A DNA stretch of 64,000 bases, taken from positions 3,371,001-3,435,000 of the forward strand of contig NC_016078.1 of NCBI RefSeq assembly GCF_000230555.1, read 5' to 3'. Positions 56,489 through 64,000 of the stretch are shown in pieces. The notes under the pieces are model-generated. The model saw only the letters and a program-made list of their open reading frames with translations. It was not told the origin of the DNA and made no database searches. Source of the DNA: Pelagibacterium halotolerans B2. GTDB taxonomy: Bacteria; Pseudomonadota; Alphaproteobacteria; Rhizobiales; Devosiaceae. Each line of letters opens with the position of its first letter. Positions within the stretch are counted from its first letter, which is position 1. The translations under genes were made by a program, and so were the position numbers.

Positions 56489-56509
56489 GGGTGGGCGTCG
56501 GCCGTCTTG

Positions 56510-56611
56510 GAGCGCGTCCAGCAAAAGTGGAAACGGTTTTGCGGTTCGGACGCGTGAAAAAACAACGACTTAGATCAAGTTAGCGATTCGACGAAAAGCG
56601 GATTTGATCTA
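56510..56611 (+). repeat. Palindromic element, copy 8 (minus-strand stop at right end)
   Basis: GGAGCGCGTCCAGCAAAAGT opens the element, and the second half GCGATTCGACGAAAAGCGGA leads to GATCTA. The left TA is lost. On the minus strand the right end TAGATC supplies the stop of the next gene (56609-57208). Confidence 0.85.
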
Positions 56612-57208
56612 ATAGCCGTAAAGCATGTATTCCGGCAGTGGCACCGTTCCCTCTTCGATCACCGGTTCGATGCTTATGCATTCGCGCTCACGCCCCAGCG
56701 TATCGGCGATCGTGCGGGCCGTCTTATTGGCATCGGGATTGCCCGTTGCCACCACATACCCCACGATGCACCCCTGCCACGCTTCGATCAGCCCCACCTT
56801 CTGGACAACCAGCACCTCGACGGGCTCGTCCCGCTCGGGCGCGGCTACGAACCAGCGCTGTATGGTGGCGAACGGGACCTGCCGGTCGCCCTCGCTCAAC
56901 ACCCGCCATTCGATCACATCGTGCGGCGCGCCCGTATCGACAAAGCTCGCCCAGCGCGAAACCAGCTCGCCCTGCGGTGGAAACCCGAAATAAAGGCTGT
57001 GATTGTCCCCGATTGTCTGGAGCAGCACTGGATAGCCGCCATAGCCGGGACAAACCGCCTGCGCCGGCATCCCGGCGTCCGCATCGCCGGGCGCAAACAT
57101 CACGCACCGGGCCGCATCGAAATCGGTATAGACGCTCTCGATCGTCTGGGCCGATGCCCCGGCCATGCCCAAAAGCATCGCCATCACCGCAAATCCAATC
57201 CGCATCAT
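56609..57208 (-). CDS. Secreted protein of unknown function
   Basis: The protein has 199 residues. A Sec signal peptide (MMRIGFAVMAMLLGMAGASA) is followed by a mature domain with CVMFAPGDADAG and CPGYGGYPVLLQTIGD. Two later Cys (QGCIVG, RECISIE) suggest disulfides. I cannot name the family. An SD of GGAGGG before the double ATG supports the start. The stop TAG is in repeat copy 8. Confidence 0.7.
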   Translation of the reverse strand: MMRIGFAVMAMLLGMAGASAQTIESVYTDFDAARCVMFAPGDADAGMPAQAVCPGYGGYPVLLQTIGDNHSLYFGFPPQGELVSRWASFVDTGAPHDVIEWRVLSEGDRQVPFATIQRWFVAAPERDEPVEVLVVQKVGLIEAWQGCIVGYVVATGNPDANKTARTIADTLGRERECISIEPVIEEGTVPLPEYMLYGY

Positions 57209-57280
57209 GGCTCCCTCCACAGCACTTCTCGAGCATCGATACCAGCTTTCAGGCACGAAAGCCCGGGCGACCTGCGTGAT

Positions 57281-57315
57281 AAAAAAGGGCCATCCCATGC
57301 GGGGCAGCCCTTTTT
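57281..57315 (-). terminator. Terminator downstream of the VOC gene
   Basis: Arms AAAAAGGGC/GCCCTTTTT around a 16-nt spacer have A and T runs on both sides, so the hairpin could be bidirectional. It follows the VOC stop by three bases on the minus strand. Confidence 0.8.
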
Positions 57316-57318
57316 GGT

Positions 57319-57726
57319 TTAGCGTTTCCAGCTATCGTTATAGAATACGACGCGGTAGCCGTCAGGATCCTCAAACGTAACGCCTTCGGCGTCCCACCAT
57401 GGATTGAAGGATTTCACCGGCGTGTAACCCACCGCTTCCATGCGGTCGCGCGCCTGCCCATAGGCGGTTTCATCTGGCAGGTAAAAGACCAGCAGATTGT
57501 CTTTTGTTGGCGCGCGTCCGGCGGTGTGGCTATGCGCGCGGGTAAATTCGAGGTGATAGGGCGCGCCGGATCCGCCCAGGATTATGCCATCGAACCCGTT
57601 ATGTGCCTCGAAGCGGGATAAAAGTTCAAACCCCATCCCGTCGCGATAGAAATGCAGGAGCGCGTCGATGTTGTCGGTGGGGCGGGCGACACGCAGCACC
57701 GGCGCACTCTTGGCAGGCTCATTCAT
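57319..57726 (-). CDS. VOC-family (glyoxalase-like) protein
   Basis: This 135-residue protein has two beta-alpha-beta-beta-beta modules: LRVARPTDNIDALLHFYRDGMGFELLSRF and a second ending VTFEDPDGYRVVFYNDSW. Metal-ligand candidates are His of YHLEF and Glu/Asp of FEDPDG. The substrate is unknown. It lies two bases downstream of the DUF1150 gene in the hsp20 operon. Confidence 0.85.
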   Translation of the reverse strand: MNEPAKSAPVLRVARPTDNIDALLHFYRDGMGFELLSRFEAHNGFDGIILGGSGAPYHLEFTRAHSHTAGRAPTKDNLLVFYLPDETAYGQARDRMEAVGYTPVKSFNPWWDAEGVTFEDPDGYRVVFYNDSWKR

Positions 57727-57728
57727 GG

Positions 57729-58031
57729 CTAATGCAACGTCGCCAGTTGCACTTCGTGGCCGTCGATCCAGTCCATGATCGCGTCTTCGGTGTCGGCGAT
57801 CAGAACGGGAGCGCCGTCGGCACTCATGAGCAGTTCCAGCCTTTGTTCGGCAGGCGCCATGGCGGCCTGGGGGATGAATTCGGCCAGTTCGCCCGCGTTC
57901 ATCTGCTTGCGGAACACGATGTCCCCGGCGCCCAGCGCGGCAAATTGCGCGGCGGTCAGCGCCTTGAGCGGTTCGGCCGAAACGCCCAGATGGGCGTCAG
58001 TGAACGCTGTCTTTTCAATGGGCTTGTTCAT
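57729..58031 (-). CDS. DUF1150 family protein
   Basis: This 100-residue protein has FAALGAGDIVFRKQMNAGEL and LELLMSADGAPVLIADTEDAIMDW, typical of the DUF1150 family. In Hyphomicrobiales it is regularly encoded after an hsp20 gene, as here (13-bp gap). The function is unknown; coexpression with the chaperone suggests a stress role. Confidence 0.88.
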   Translation of the reverse strand: MNKPIEKTAFTDAHLGVSAEPLKALTAAQFAALGAGDIVFRKQMNAGELAEFIPQAAMAPAEQRLELLMSADGAPVLIADTEDAIMDWIDGHEVQLATLH

Positions 58032-58044
58032 AACGCATACCTCT

Positions 58045-58467
58045 CTACTCGACCGAACGGATCTCGATACGGCGGGTCACGGTCTCGGTGACGGGCCGGT
58101 ATACGGTGATAACGAGGAGGCCGTCTTTCAGTTCGGCGCCCTCTATCCTCATGCCGTCGGCAAGCAGGAAAGTACGCTGGAACTGCCTTGCGGCGATGCC
58201 GCGATGCAGATACTGGCGCGCACCGTCTTCGGCCTGCCTGCCCCGCACGATGAGCTGATTATCCTCCCCAATCACTTCCAGATCGTTACGAGAAAATCCC
58301 GCGACCGCAATGGCGATCGAATAGGTCTCATCCCCACCTTGTGCGGTTACCCGCTCGATATTGTAGGGAGGATATCCCTCGGAGGCCCGTGCGAGCCGGT
58401 CGAAACGTTCTTCGAACGTGTCAAAGCCCAGAAGGAAGGGGGCGGAAAACAGCGATACCCGTGTCAT
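58045..58467 (-). CDS. Small heat-shock protein Hsp20 (IbpA type)
   Basis: This 140-residue alpha-crystallin-domain chaperone has YPPYNIERVTAQGGDETYSIAIAVAGFS and LRHRGIAARQFQRTFLLADG-like core segments (here YLHRGIAARQFQRTFLLADG). The C-terminal tail is short (RRIEIRSVE). It holds unfolding proteins during heat stress. The 5' leader is a ROSE-type RNA thermometer. ATG 58467 follows the ROSE-embedded AAGGA. Confidence 0.94.
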   Translation of the reverse strand: MTRVSLFSAPFLLGFDTFEERFDRLARASEGYPPYNIERVTAQGGDETYSIAIAVAGFSRNDLEVIGEDNQLIVRGRQAEDGARQYLHRGIAARQFQRTFLLADGMRIEGAELKDGLLVITVYRPVTETVTRRIEIRSVE

Positions 58468-58535
58468 CGGTCGTTCATGTCCTTGATACCAAGCAACATC
58501 CTGACGATGACCCTCTTTTAGGCTTCATCGTCACT
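58468..58535 (-). promoter_or_regulatory. ROSE-type RNA thermometer in the hsp20 leader
   Basis: On the minus strand the hairpin nearest the gene is TGCTTG-GTAT-CAAGGA (58480-58495), pairing the Shine-Dalgarno AAGGA with TTGCT. It has the G-G mismatch typical of ROSE elements (U-U/C-GCU opposite AGGA). Upstream is an 8-bp perfect stem GACGATGA/TCATCGTC (58503-58510, 58525-58532). ROSE elements of rhizobial hsp genes melt on heat shock and release the ribosome site. Confidence 0.75.
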
Positions 58536-58582
58536 TGGCTATGATATGGGTCGCAGCGCGCGCCGTTCAAGAGAACTTATCG

Positions 58583-59428
58583 ATGCTAAAAGAGCTTGCC
58601 GTCTCCATCGTCATGCCCGCCTACAGGGCGCAGGGCACCATCGCCCGCGCCGTCGCCTCGGCGCTGGCCCAGACCCATGTCCATTTCGAATTGATCGTGG
58701 TCGCCGATGACGAGGAGGATTACGAGGCCGTTCTGGGCCGGGCGGGCATTGTCGATCCGCGGCTGCGGTTTTTCGCGTCGGGCCTGATCGGCGCCGGCTC
58801 ATGCCCGGCCCGCAATGTGGGGCTGGACGCCGCCCGCTATGAAATCGCCGCGATTCTGGATGCCGACGACGCCTTCAAGCCCGAAAAGCTCGAGATCATG
58901 GTGCCGCTCGCCATCGAATACGGGCTGGTCTCCTGCGCGCTGGATGTCACCACGCCCGAGGGTTCCCACCTGCGCTATGTCGGCGAAGGCGAAAACCGCC
59001 TGCTTTCGCCCGGCGACTACAAATTCACCAATTTTTCCATGGATTCCATGCTGGTCCACGATCGCCGCCGCGCCGATCCGCGCTTTTCGACAACCCAGCC
59101 CTCGATGACCGATCTCGATTTCCTGCTCAAGCTCTTTGCCGGTGTGCCGGCCTGTTTCCACGTCGGGGTGCCATTGCACGATTACGTGAAGATGCCCGTT
59201 TCGCTCTCCAATGGCCCCGGTGTCACCGAGAGGATGGTCGCCTCCAAGACCATGATGCGAAAAGGCCTGGCCGAGGGGCGCTACCCCCTGGCCGACCCGA
59301 CCGGAATTGTCGGCATGGGCCGTTTTCTCGACATCTCGCTCGCCGCCGAAAAAACCTATGCCCCCCGACCCGGCGCCAGTCCGCCCGATCTCTTCGAAGA
59401 TCATCTCGAGCCGCTATTAAAGCGGTAG
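58583..59428 (+). CDS. Family 2 glycosyltransferase
   Basis: This 281-residue GT-A enzyme has N-terminal VSIVMPAYRAQGTIARAVASALAQTH, and the metal-binding DxD region ILDADDAFKPEKLE (residues 91-104). It is a single soluble domain. The acceptor is unknown, probably a surface polysaccharide. ATG 58583 is chosen; an upstream ATG (58535) lies within the hsp20 promoter. It is convergent with the next gene, overlapping by 12 bp. Confidence 0.87.
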   Translation: MLKELAVSIVMPAYRAQGTIARAVASALAQTHVHFELIVVADDEEDYEAVLGRAGIVDPRLRFFASGLIGAGSCPARNVGLDAARYEIAAILDADDAFKPEKLEIMVPLAIEYGLVSCALDVTTPEGSHLRYVGEGENRLLSPGDYKFTNFSMDSMLVHDRRRADPRFSTTQPSMTDLDFLLKLFAGVPACFHVGVPLHDYVKMPVSLSNGPGVTERMVASKTMMRKGLAEGRYPLADPTGIVGMGRFLDISLAAEKTYAPRPGASPPDLFEDHLEPLLKR

Positions 59429-60418
59429 GGTCATGGTCGGCTCGCCGATGGGAGCCGGCCCATCCTCCAGACACCCCATCGCCACAAGCGTTTGCCGCAT
59501 GGCGGTATCGAGCGGCGTGCGCGGCTCTTGGCCGAGCAGTTCGACGAGCCTTGTGTTGTCCATCCGCATCGGATGACGCCAGACCGCCGCGATATCGGCC
59601 GCCTCGCGCGCAAAACCGCCGAACGGCGCCAGAAGATGCATCGCCCACCAGGGAAAGCGCCAGACCGGCAATTTGCGACCCACCTGGCCCTCAACAGCCG
59701 CGATCATCACTTTTCCGCTCGCATCGTAAACCCCCTCGAACTGCACCCGCTCGAACGGGCGCAGATTTTCCGGACGTTCGAGCAGCAGCGCGAAGGTTTG
59801 CGCAAGATCGGGCAGATACGCCCAACTGTGCCCGCCCCCGCGCGCGACATTGACGATCCGCCGCACCGGCTTGCCCGGCGCCACCATGGCCTGCGCAAAC
59901 CAGCTCGACCGCGCGCCCGGCCCGAAAAAATCGCCGGCCCGCACGATAAGGCTTTCCCCCTCCGGCGCCGCCCGCTCGAGCCGGGCTTCGAGCTCGGCCC
60001 GAATGCGCCCCTTGACGCTTTTCGGGTTCTGCGGGCTGGCCTCACTCAATACCGGGGTTTGTGCCGGATCGAAATTATAGACGGTGCCCGGAAGCGCGAT
60101 CCGCGCGCCCACGGCCCGCGCAGCGGCAATCGTGTTGTCGATCATCGGCAGCACCAGTCTGTCCCAATCCTTGTAGCCCGGCGGATTGACCGCGTGCACG
60201 ATGACCGAAACACCTTCAGCGCCACGGCTCACATCGGCCCGGCTCATCGCGTCTCCGCCCACCCATTGGACCCCGGCCGGCCCGTTCCGGCGGGCCGCTT
60301 CGAGATCTCGCGCCAGCCCGCGCACCGCCCATCCCCTGGCCAGCAACGCCCCGGCGATGGCGCCGCCCACCCCGCCTGTGGCCCCCAGAACCAGTGCCGT
60401 CCTCTTTTCGCTATCCAT
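59417..60418 (-). CDS. NAD-dependent epimerase/dehydratase family protein
   Basis: This 333-residue atypical SDR has LVLGATGGVGGAIAGALLARGW (nucleotide loop), VIVHAVNPPGY and PGTVYNFDPAQ. Its 3' end overlaps the glycosyltransferase gene convergently. It is divergent from a LysR gene with a 99-bp shared promoter, so regulation by that LysR is expected. Confidence 0.87.
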   Translation of the reverse strand: MDSEKRTALVLGATGGVGGAIAGALLARGWAVRGLARDLEAARRNGPAGVQWVGGDAMSRADVSRGAEGVSVIVHAVNPPGYKDWDRLVLPMIDNTIAAARAVGARIALPGTVYNFDPAQTPVLSEASPQNPKSVKGRIRAELEARLERAAPEGESLIVRAGDFFGPGARSSWFAQAMVAPGKPVRRIVNVARGGGHSWAYLPDLAQTFALLLERPENLRPFERVQFEGVYDASGKVMIAAVEGQVGRKLPVWRFPWWAMHLLAPFGGFAREAADIAAVWRHPMRMDNTRLVELLGQEPRTPLDTAMRQTLVAMGCLEDGPAPIGEPTMTLPL

Positions 60419-60517
60419 GACCTAAATCCTTCATCCGCATTTCAGATGACCGAAAGATGGGCTCGCGCGCTTTGAAAATAAATTGTCAAAACTTGCAGTA
60501 TTGCCTACAAGAAATTT

Positions 60518-61414
60518 ATGAAGCGAACGATCAACTGGGACGATCAGCGTATCTTCCTCGCCGTGCTCGAAGCGGGCAGCCTTTCGGGCGCAGCGCGACG
60601 CCTTGGCCTGTCACACCCCACGGTGCGCAGCCGCATCGAGGCGCTCGAAGCCGATCTGGGCGTCGTGTTGTTCACCCGCTCGATGACCGGGCTCACCCCC
60701 ACCGAGGCGGCAGAGGCCCTGCGCGAGCCCGCTCAGGCCATGGCAACGGCATCGCAGGTGTTCATCCGCCGCGCCTCGGCGCCCGAAGCGGCTATTGCCG
60801 GGGTCGTCCGCCTGAGCGTGCCCGATTTCATGGGCATCGAAGTGGTTCCCGCAATGCTCGAACGCTTGAGGGTCGCCCATCCGGCCATCAGGATCGAGCT
60901 GTCCCTGTCAAACCTCCCCGCAGATCTCATGGCCCAGGAGGTCGATCTGGCGGTCCGCGCCATGGAGCCCAAGCAAAAAGGGCTTGTCGCCCGCAAGGTG
61001 GCCAATATCCCCTTGGGTTTTTTCGCGTCCAAAGCCTATGTCGCGCGGCGCGGGCAGCCGCTCACCACCGACCAGCTCGCCGCCCACGATATCATCGGTC
61101 CCGATCGTAACCTGTCCGACCTGGCGCTGGCCGGGCCCTTCGCCGCCGCGTTCGATCCCGCCGGTCTTGTGTTGCGCACCGACAGTCACCCTGCCCAACT
61201 GGCCGCCGCCCGGGCCGGCCTGGGCATCGCCCTGGTCCAGGTGCCTACAGGCAATGCCGATGCCGGTCTGGTCAGGATCCTGCCCGATTTTTCCCCCGCC
61301 GATATCCAGACCTGGATCGTCACCCACGAAAACCTGGCCCGCGTGCCGCGCGTCCGTGCCGTGTTCGATGCGCTCGTTGCCGGGTTCCACGCCATGATGC
61401 GTGGGGTGAAGTGA
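60518..61414 (+). CDS. LysR-family transcriptional regulator
   Basis: This 298-residue LTTR has N-terminal HTH (FLAVLEAGSLSGAARRLGLSHPTVRSRIEALE) and a periplasmic-binding-type effector domain (GVVRLSVPDFMGIEVVPAML). It probably controls the divergent epimerase gene and itself. The effector is unknown. Confidence 0.93.
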   Translation: MKRTINWDDQRIFLAVLEAGSLSGAARRLGLSHPTVRSRIEALEADLGVVLFTRSMTGLTPTEAAEALREPAQAMATASQVFIRRASAPEAAIAGVVRLSVPDFMGIEVVPAMLERLRVAHPAIRIELSLSNLPADLMAQEVDLAVRAMEPKQKGLVARKVANIPLGFFASKAYVARRGQPLTTDQLAAHDIIGPDRNLSDLALAGPFAAAFDPAGLVLRTDSHPAQLAAARAGLGIALVQVPTGNADAGLVRILPDFSPADIQTWIVTHENLARVPRVRAVFDALVAGFHAMMRGVK

Positions 61415-61500
61415 CCGCAACGCAACCAGTTCGCCCCTTTGTGCGTTATAGAACTGTCCTTTTTCGGGACGACCATTCACTTTGCTGTTGTGGGGACAAA

Positions 61501-61752
61501 ATGGAAGACGCAGGAATTGGCTGGATTGCAGCCATCATCATTGGCGGTCTGGCCGGCTGGATAGCCTCGGCCATCATGAAGACCGGCACGGGAATTTTTC
61601 TCAACATCGTTCTCGGCATCGTCGGCGCGGCGATTGCCAGTTTTCTTTTCGGCCTTGTCGGAATTTCGTTCGGCGGCTGGCTGGGTTATCTGATCGCCGG
61701 TCTGATCGGTGCGTGTATCCTCATCGCGCTTGTCAGGGCCGTTCGGCGTTAG
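61501..61752 (+). CDS. GlsB/YeaQ/YmgE-family stress membrane protein
   Basis: This 83-residue protein of three hydrophobic helices has WIAAIIIGGLAGWIASAIMK and GIFLNIVLGIVGAAIASFLF, the transglycosylase-associated (GlsB) family. It is an inner-membrane protein often induced by general stress. TAG stop 61750-61752 is the start of repeat copy 9. Confidence 0.9.
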   Translation: MEDAGIGWIAAIIIGGLAGWIASAIMKTGTGIFLNIVLGIVGAAIASFLFGLVGISFGGWLGYLIAGLIGACILIALVRAVRR

Positions 61753-61854
61753 AGCTTCCAGGATAAGTGGGTATCACTTATCCGGTTCGGAAGCGCGACA
61801 AAACAAGGACTTAGAGCAATAGAAGCGATTCGAGGAAGCGCTGAAATGCTCTAG
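61750..61854 (+). repeat. Palindromic element, copy 9 (GlsB-gene stop at left end)
   Basis: This 105-bp element runs from TAGAGCTTCCAGGATAAGTG to GAAATGCTCTAG. Stem GGATAAGTG/CACTTATCC is closed by GCTTCC/GGAAGC. The left TAG is the stop of the GlsB-type gene; the gene's terminator lies further downstream, separated from the stop by the element. Confidence 0.9.
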
Positions 61855-61880
61855 AAAGTTTTGCATAAAGCGATATTGAC

Positions 61881-61916
61881 GACCGGCGCCTTGCCCAGGG
61901 CGCCGGTCTTTTCTTG
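61881..61916 (+). terminator. Intrinsic terminator after the GlsB-type gene
   Basis: A 10-bp stem GACCGGCGCC/GGCGCCGGTC with an 8-nt loop is followed by TTTTCTT. Confidence 0.88.
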
Positions 61917-62026
61917 GGATCGCCGTATTCATACGGTCCGTCACCATCCTCATGCGCCCACAGACGTCCTGGTAGCGTTTGCGGTTTAATTTTCCCCCCG
62001 CACCATCAGCAGAGGAAGGGGGCTTT

Positions 62027-62467
62027 ATGCCCGGCGGGTCGCGTCAGCCCTTGCGGCAAAATTGGCTCAATGAGACGGGCAGCTCCGCCGTCGAATTTGC
62101 CTTGATCGCGCCCGTCTTCCTGCTGCTTGTGTTCGGTGCCATCGGTTATGGCATTTATTTCGGCGCTGCCCATTCGGTCCAGCAACTGGCCGCCGATGCG
62201 GCCCGCGCCGCGGTGGCCGGGCTCTCGGGCGCCGAGCGCACGGCCCTCGCCACCGCCTTCCTCGCCGACAATGGTGGCTCGTACGTCCTTATCGACCCCG
62301 ATCTCCTGACAATCGAGGCCGCCCCCAGCCCGTCCGATCCCGACCAGTTCCTGGTCCGTGTCAGCTATGATGCATCGGCGCTGCCCATCTGGAATCTCCA
62401 CCCCCCGCTTCCCCTGCCCGACAGGACGATAAGGTTTGCCTCAACCATTCGGAATGGCGGGGTGTGA
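62027..62467 (+). CDS. TadE-like pilus assembly protein
   Basis: This 146-residue protein has the TadE signature NETGSSAVEFALIAPVFLLLVFGAIGYGIYF, with Glu five residues after the processing-site Gly typical of pseudopilins. It is a minor pilin of the Flp/Tad system. ATG 62027 follows AGAGGAAGGG. The neighbour is a TadG-like gene; the rest of the Tad locus is not in this window. Confidence 0.88.
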   Translation: MPGGSRQPLRQNWLNETGSSAVEFALIAPVFLLLVFGAIGYGIYFGAAHSVQQLAADAARAAVAGLSGAERTALATAFLADNGGSYVLIDPDLLTIEAAPSPSDPDQFLVRVSYDASALPIWNLHPPLPLPDRTIRFASTIRNGGV

Positions 62468-62470
62468 GCC

Positions 62471-64000
62471 ATGCACCGGCTCCAGGGTTTTCTCGCCGAT
62501 GTCAGGGCCAATGTCGTAACGCTGTTTGCCGCCGGCGCGCCGGTGCTGCTCGGGCTGGCGGCCTTTGCCGTCGATGAGGCCTCCCTGCATCTTGAAAAGC
62601 GCCGTTTGCAATCGGCCGCCGATCTGGCCGCCATCCATGCCGCAGCCGACCCCGCCAACGCCGCCGACCGCGTGCGGGTGGCCCTGACGGACGCGGGTTA
62701 TGATCCCTTGCCCGAAACAATTCTCGTCCAGACCGGCCATTACGCCCCCGATCCATCGCTTGCTCCCGCGTCCCGCTTTGCCCCCGATACCGGCCCGGTC
62801 AATGCGGCCCGCGTCACCCTGCGGCGCCAGGGCACCGTCCATTTCGCTTCGATTTTCGGTTTTGCCCCGCCCCGCATCGGCGTTGTGGCCACCGCCAGCG
62901 CCACCCCCATGGCCACCTGGTCCATCGGCTCGCGCCTCGCCAGCCTCGATGGCGGCGTGCTCAACGCCGTGCTGGGCGGCCTTCTGGGCACCCAATTGTC
63001 CCTCACCCTGCTCGATTACAACGCCATTGCCGATATCGATATTGCGCTGCTCGATTTCCTCGACGCCCTGGCCGGCGAAGTCGGTCTGGAGGTCGGCACC
63101 TATTCCGAACTCCTCGATGCCGATGTTTCGCTCGGCGCCATCGCCACCGCAATCGCCTCGGCCTCGGGGGGCAATGCAGTCCTCGTGCAACTGGCCGGGC
63201 TGATCGACGAAACCATCAGTGTGGATATGGCACGCCTCATCGTCGCCGACGGGCTGGCCGGGCTGGCGCTTGGCACTTCGGCCGCCGTCGAGGCCAGCAT
63301 CGATGCGCTGGGCCTTTTGTCCGCCGCCGCATTGGTGGCCGATGGCAACCGCCATGTCAGCCTTGAGCTGGGCGCGGGCGTACCGGGCATTGTCGGCATC
63401 GACGTGGCGCTCGTCGTGGGCGAACCGCCGGTCACCGGCTGGTTTACGCTCTCGGGCGAGGGCGACTATCTGCGCACCGCCCAGACCCGGCTGCGGCTCG
63501 ATATATCCGTTCTGGGCGATGGCGGCGGCCTCGGCCTGCTCGATATCACATTGCCCGTCTATGCCGAGCTCGCCCCCGCCGAAGCCCGCATCGCGTCCCT
63601 CGCCTGCCCGCCCGGCCGCCCCGATCAGGGTACGGCCACCATCGCCGCGCGCCCCGGTGTGTTGCGGCTCGCCGTGGGCAACACCCCGCATGCGGCCTTC
63701 CTCGACACACAAAGCCCGCTGGTGGTCACCGAAACGCCCATCGTCTCGCTTCTGGGCGGTATTGCCCGGGTCAATGCCCGCGCCGATATTTCAATGAGCC
63801 AGACAAGCCCCGTCCCGCTCTATTTCACGGCGGCCGACGCCGCCAATGGCACCATCCGCACGGCAAGCACGCAAACCCCCGTGTCGAGCCTCACCAGCTC
63901 CTTGATCGGCGATCTCGACCTGGAACTGGAAATCTTGTCGATCAGCCTGCTCGGCTCGCTCCTCTCGGGCGCGCTGGGCACCGTCGAAACCCTGCTCGAT
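62471..64000 (+). CDS. TadG-like pilus assembly protein (3' truncated)
   Basis: The frame is open from ATG 62471 to the end of the window (510 codons, no stop), so the protein is cut off. The N-terminus (MHRLQGFLADVRANVVTLFA, then GAPVLLGLAAFAVD) resembles the TadG/TadE-like membrane segment (NVVTLFA resembles the RGNVAVIFAL-type start), and KRRLQSAADLAAIHAA is typical of TadG. The rest is a long Ala/Leu/Gly-rich beta-type region without a visible von Willebrand motif. It is encoded four bases after the tadE stop. Confidence 0.8.
   Translation, partial: MHRLQGFLADVRANVVTLFAAGAPVLLGLAAFAVDEASLHLEKRRLQSAADLAAIHAAADPANAADRVRVALTDAGYDPLPETILVQTGHYAPDPSLAPASRFAPDTGPVNAARVTLRRQGTVHFASIFGFAPPRIGVVATASATPMATWSIGSRLASLDGGVLNAVLGGLLGTQLSLTLLDYNAIADIDIALLDFLDALAGEVGLEVGTYSELLDADVSLGAIATAIASASGGNAVLVQLAGLIDETISVDMARLIVADGLAGLALGTSAAVEASIDALGLLSAAALVADGNRHVSLELGAGVPGIVGIDVALVVGEPPVTGWFTLSGEGDYLRTAQTRLRLDISVLGDGGGLGLLDITLPVYAELAPAEARIASLACPPGRPDQGTATIAARPGVLRLAVGNTPHAAFLDTQSPLVVTETPIVSLLGGIARVNARADISMSQTSPVPLYFTAADAANGTIRTASTQTPVSSLTSSLIGDLDLELEILSISLLGSLLSGALGTVETLLD

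Overview
The window is 64 kb of high-GC chromosome from an alphaproteobacterium, most likely a Hyphomicrobiales (Rhizobiales) member near Devosia/Pelagibacterium. The evidence is the gene content and order: RegB/RegA (ActS/ActR), an Irr-type Fur protein, DUF1150 next to Hsp20, FabA-FabB, a Mur-like Fur protein beside miaB-phoH-ybeY-tlyC, and dnaA next to rpsT and mutM. The genus is an inference. No prophage, CRISPR array, rRNA operon or intact transposase gene is present. Almost everything is core chromosome.

Layout. 0-6.6 kb (+): tsaB (5' cut)-rimI-fur/mur-plsC-miaB-phoH-ybeY-corC/tlyC. 6.6-10.3 kb (-): a beta-CASP RNA-type metallohydrolase and the redox two-component pair regB-regA. 10.4-16.5 kb: DUF2852, a candidate structured RNA, a YgjP-type metallopeptidase, a CMD/MerR pair, PBP1A, and a divergent HxlR/GST pair. 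16.5-25.9 kb (-): the replication block gyrB-recF-dnaN-dnaA-rpsT-mutM. 26.1-32.4 kb (+): ubiE-ubiB-coaBC, an LppM-like lipoprotein, dut, DUF2259 and moeB/hesA. 32.5-39.7 kb (-): fabB, fabA, rpoN, lptB, lptA, lptC, a short RNase D and an iron-siderophore binding protein with a RirA-type operator, followed by tRNA-Leu(CAG). 40-50.6 kb: GFA, NDUFA9-like, GST, queG, SDR, rbfA, truB, an HWE histidine kinase, rpsO and pnp. 50.7-61.7 kb: small enzymes, a hydroxyacid dehydrogenase, an SH3 protein, a 46-aa lipoprotein, irr, hpf-ptsN, VOC-DUF1150-hsp20 under a ROSE RNA thermometer, a glycosyltransferase, an epimerase/LysR pair and a GlsB-type membrane protein. 62-64 kb: TadE and the start of a TadG-like protein.

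How the genes work together. Replication initiation (DnaA), the clamp (DnaN), RecF and gyrase lie in one block, with base-excision repair (MutM) and dUTPase nearby. Envelope biogenesis is served by PlsC, FabA/FabB, LptABC and PBP1A. tRNA and ribosome maturation is served by TsaB, RimI, MiaB, YbeY, QueG, RbfA, TruB and PNPase. Regulation by redox state, metals, temperature and nitrogen is carried by RegAB, Mur/Irr/RirA site, ROSE-Hsp20 and RpoN-PtsN.

Two themes stand out. (1) A family of about nine roughly 65-105 bp palindromic elements bounded by TAGAGC/GCTCTA lies directly at gene ends. In at least seven genes the stop codon itself is the terminal TAG (or TAA) of the element. This is what a TA-targeting, IS630-like miniature element would produce when inserted into the TA of a stop codon. 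A separate element between recF and dnaN similarly carries the dnaN TGA in its terminal inverted repeat. (2) Gene order suggests one ~20-kb inversion (34.4 to 54.8-55.2 kb). Undoing it restores both lptB-rpoN-hpf-ptsN and irr/fabA-fabB.
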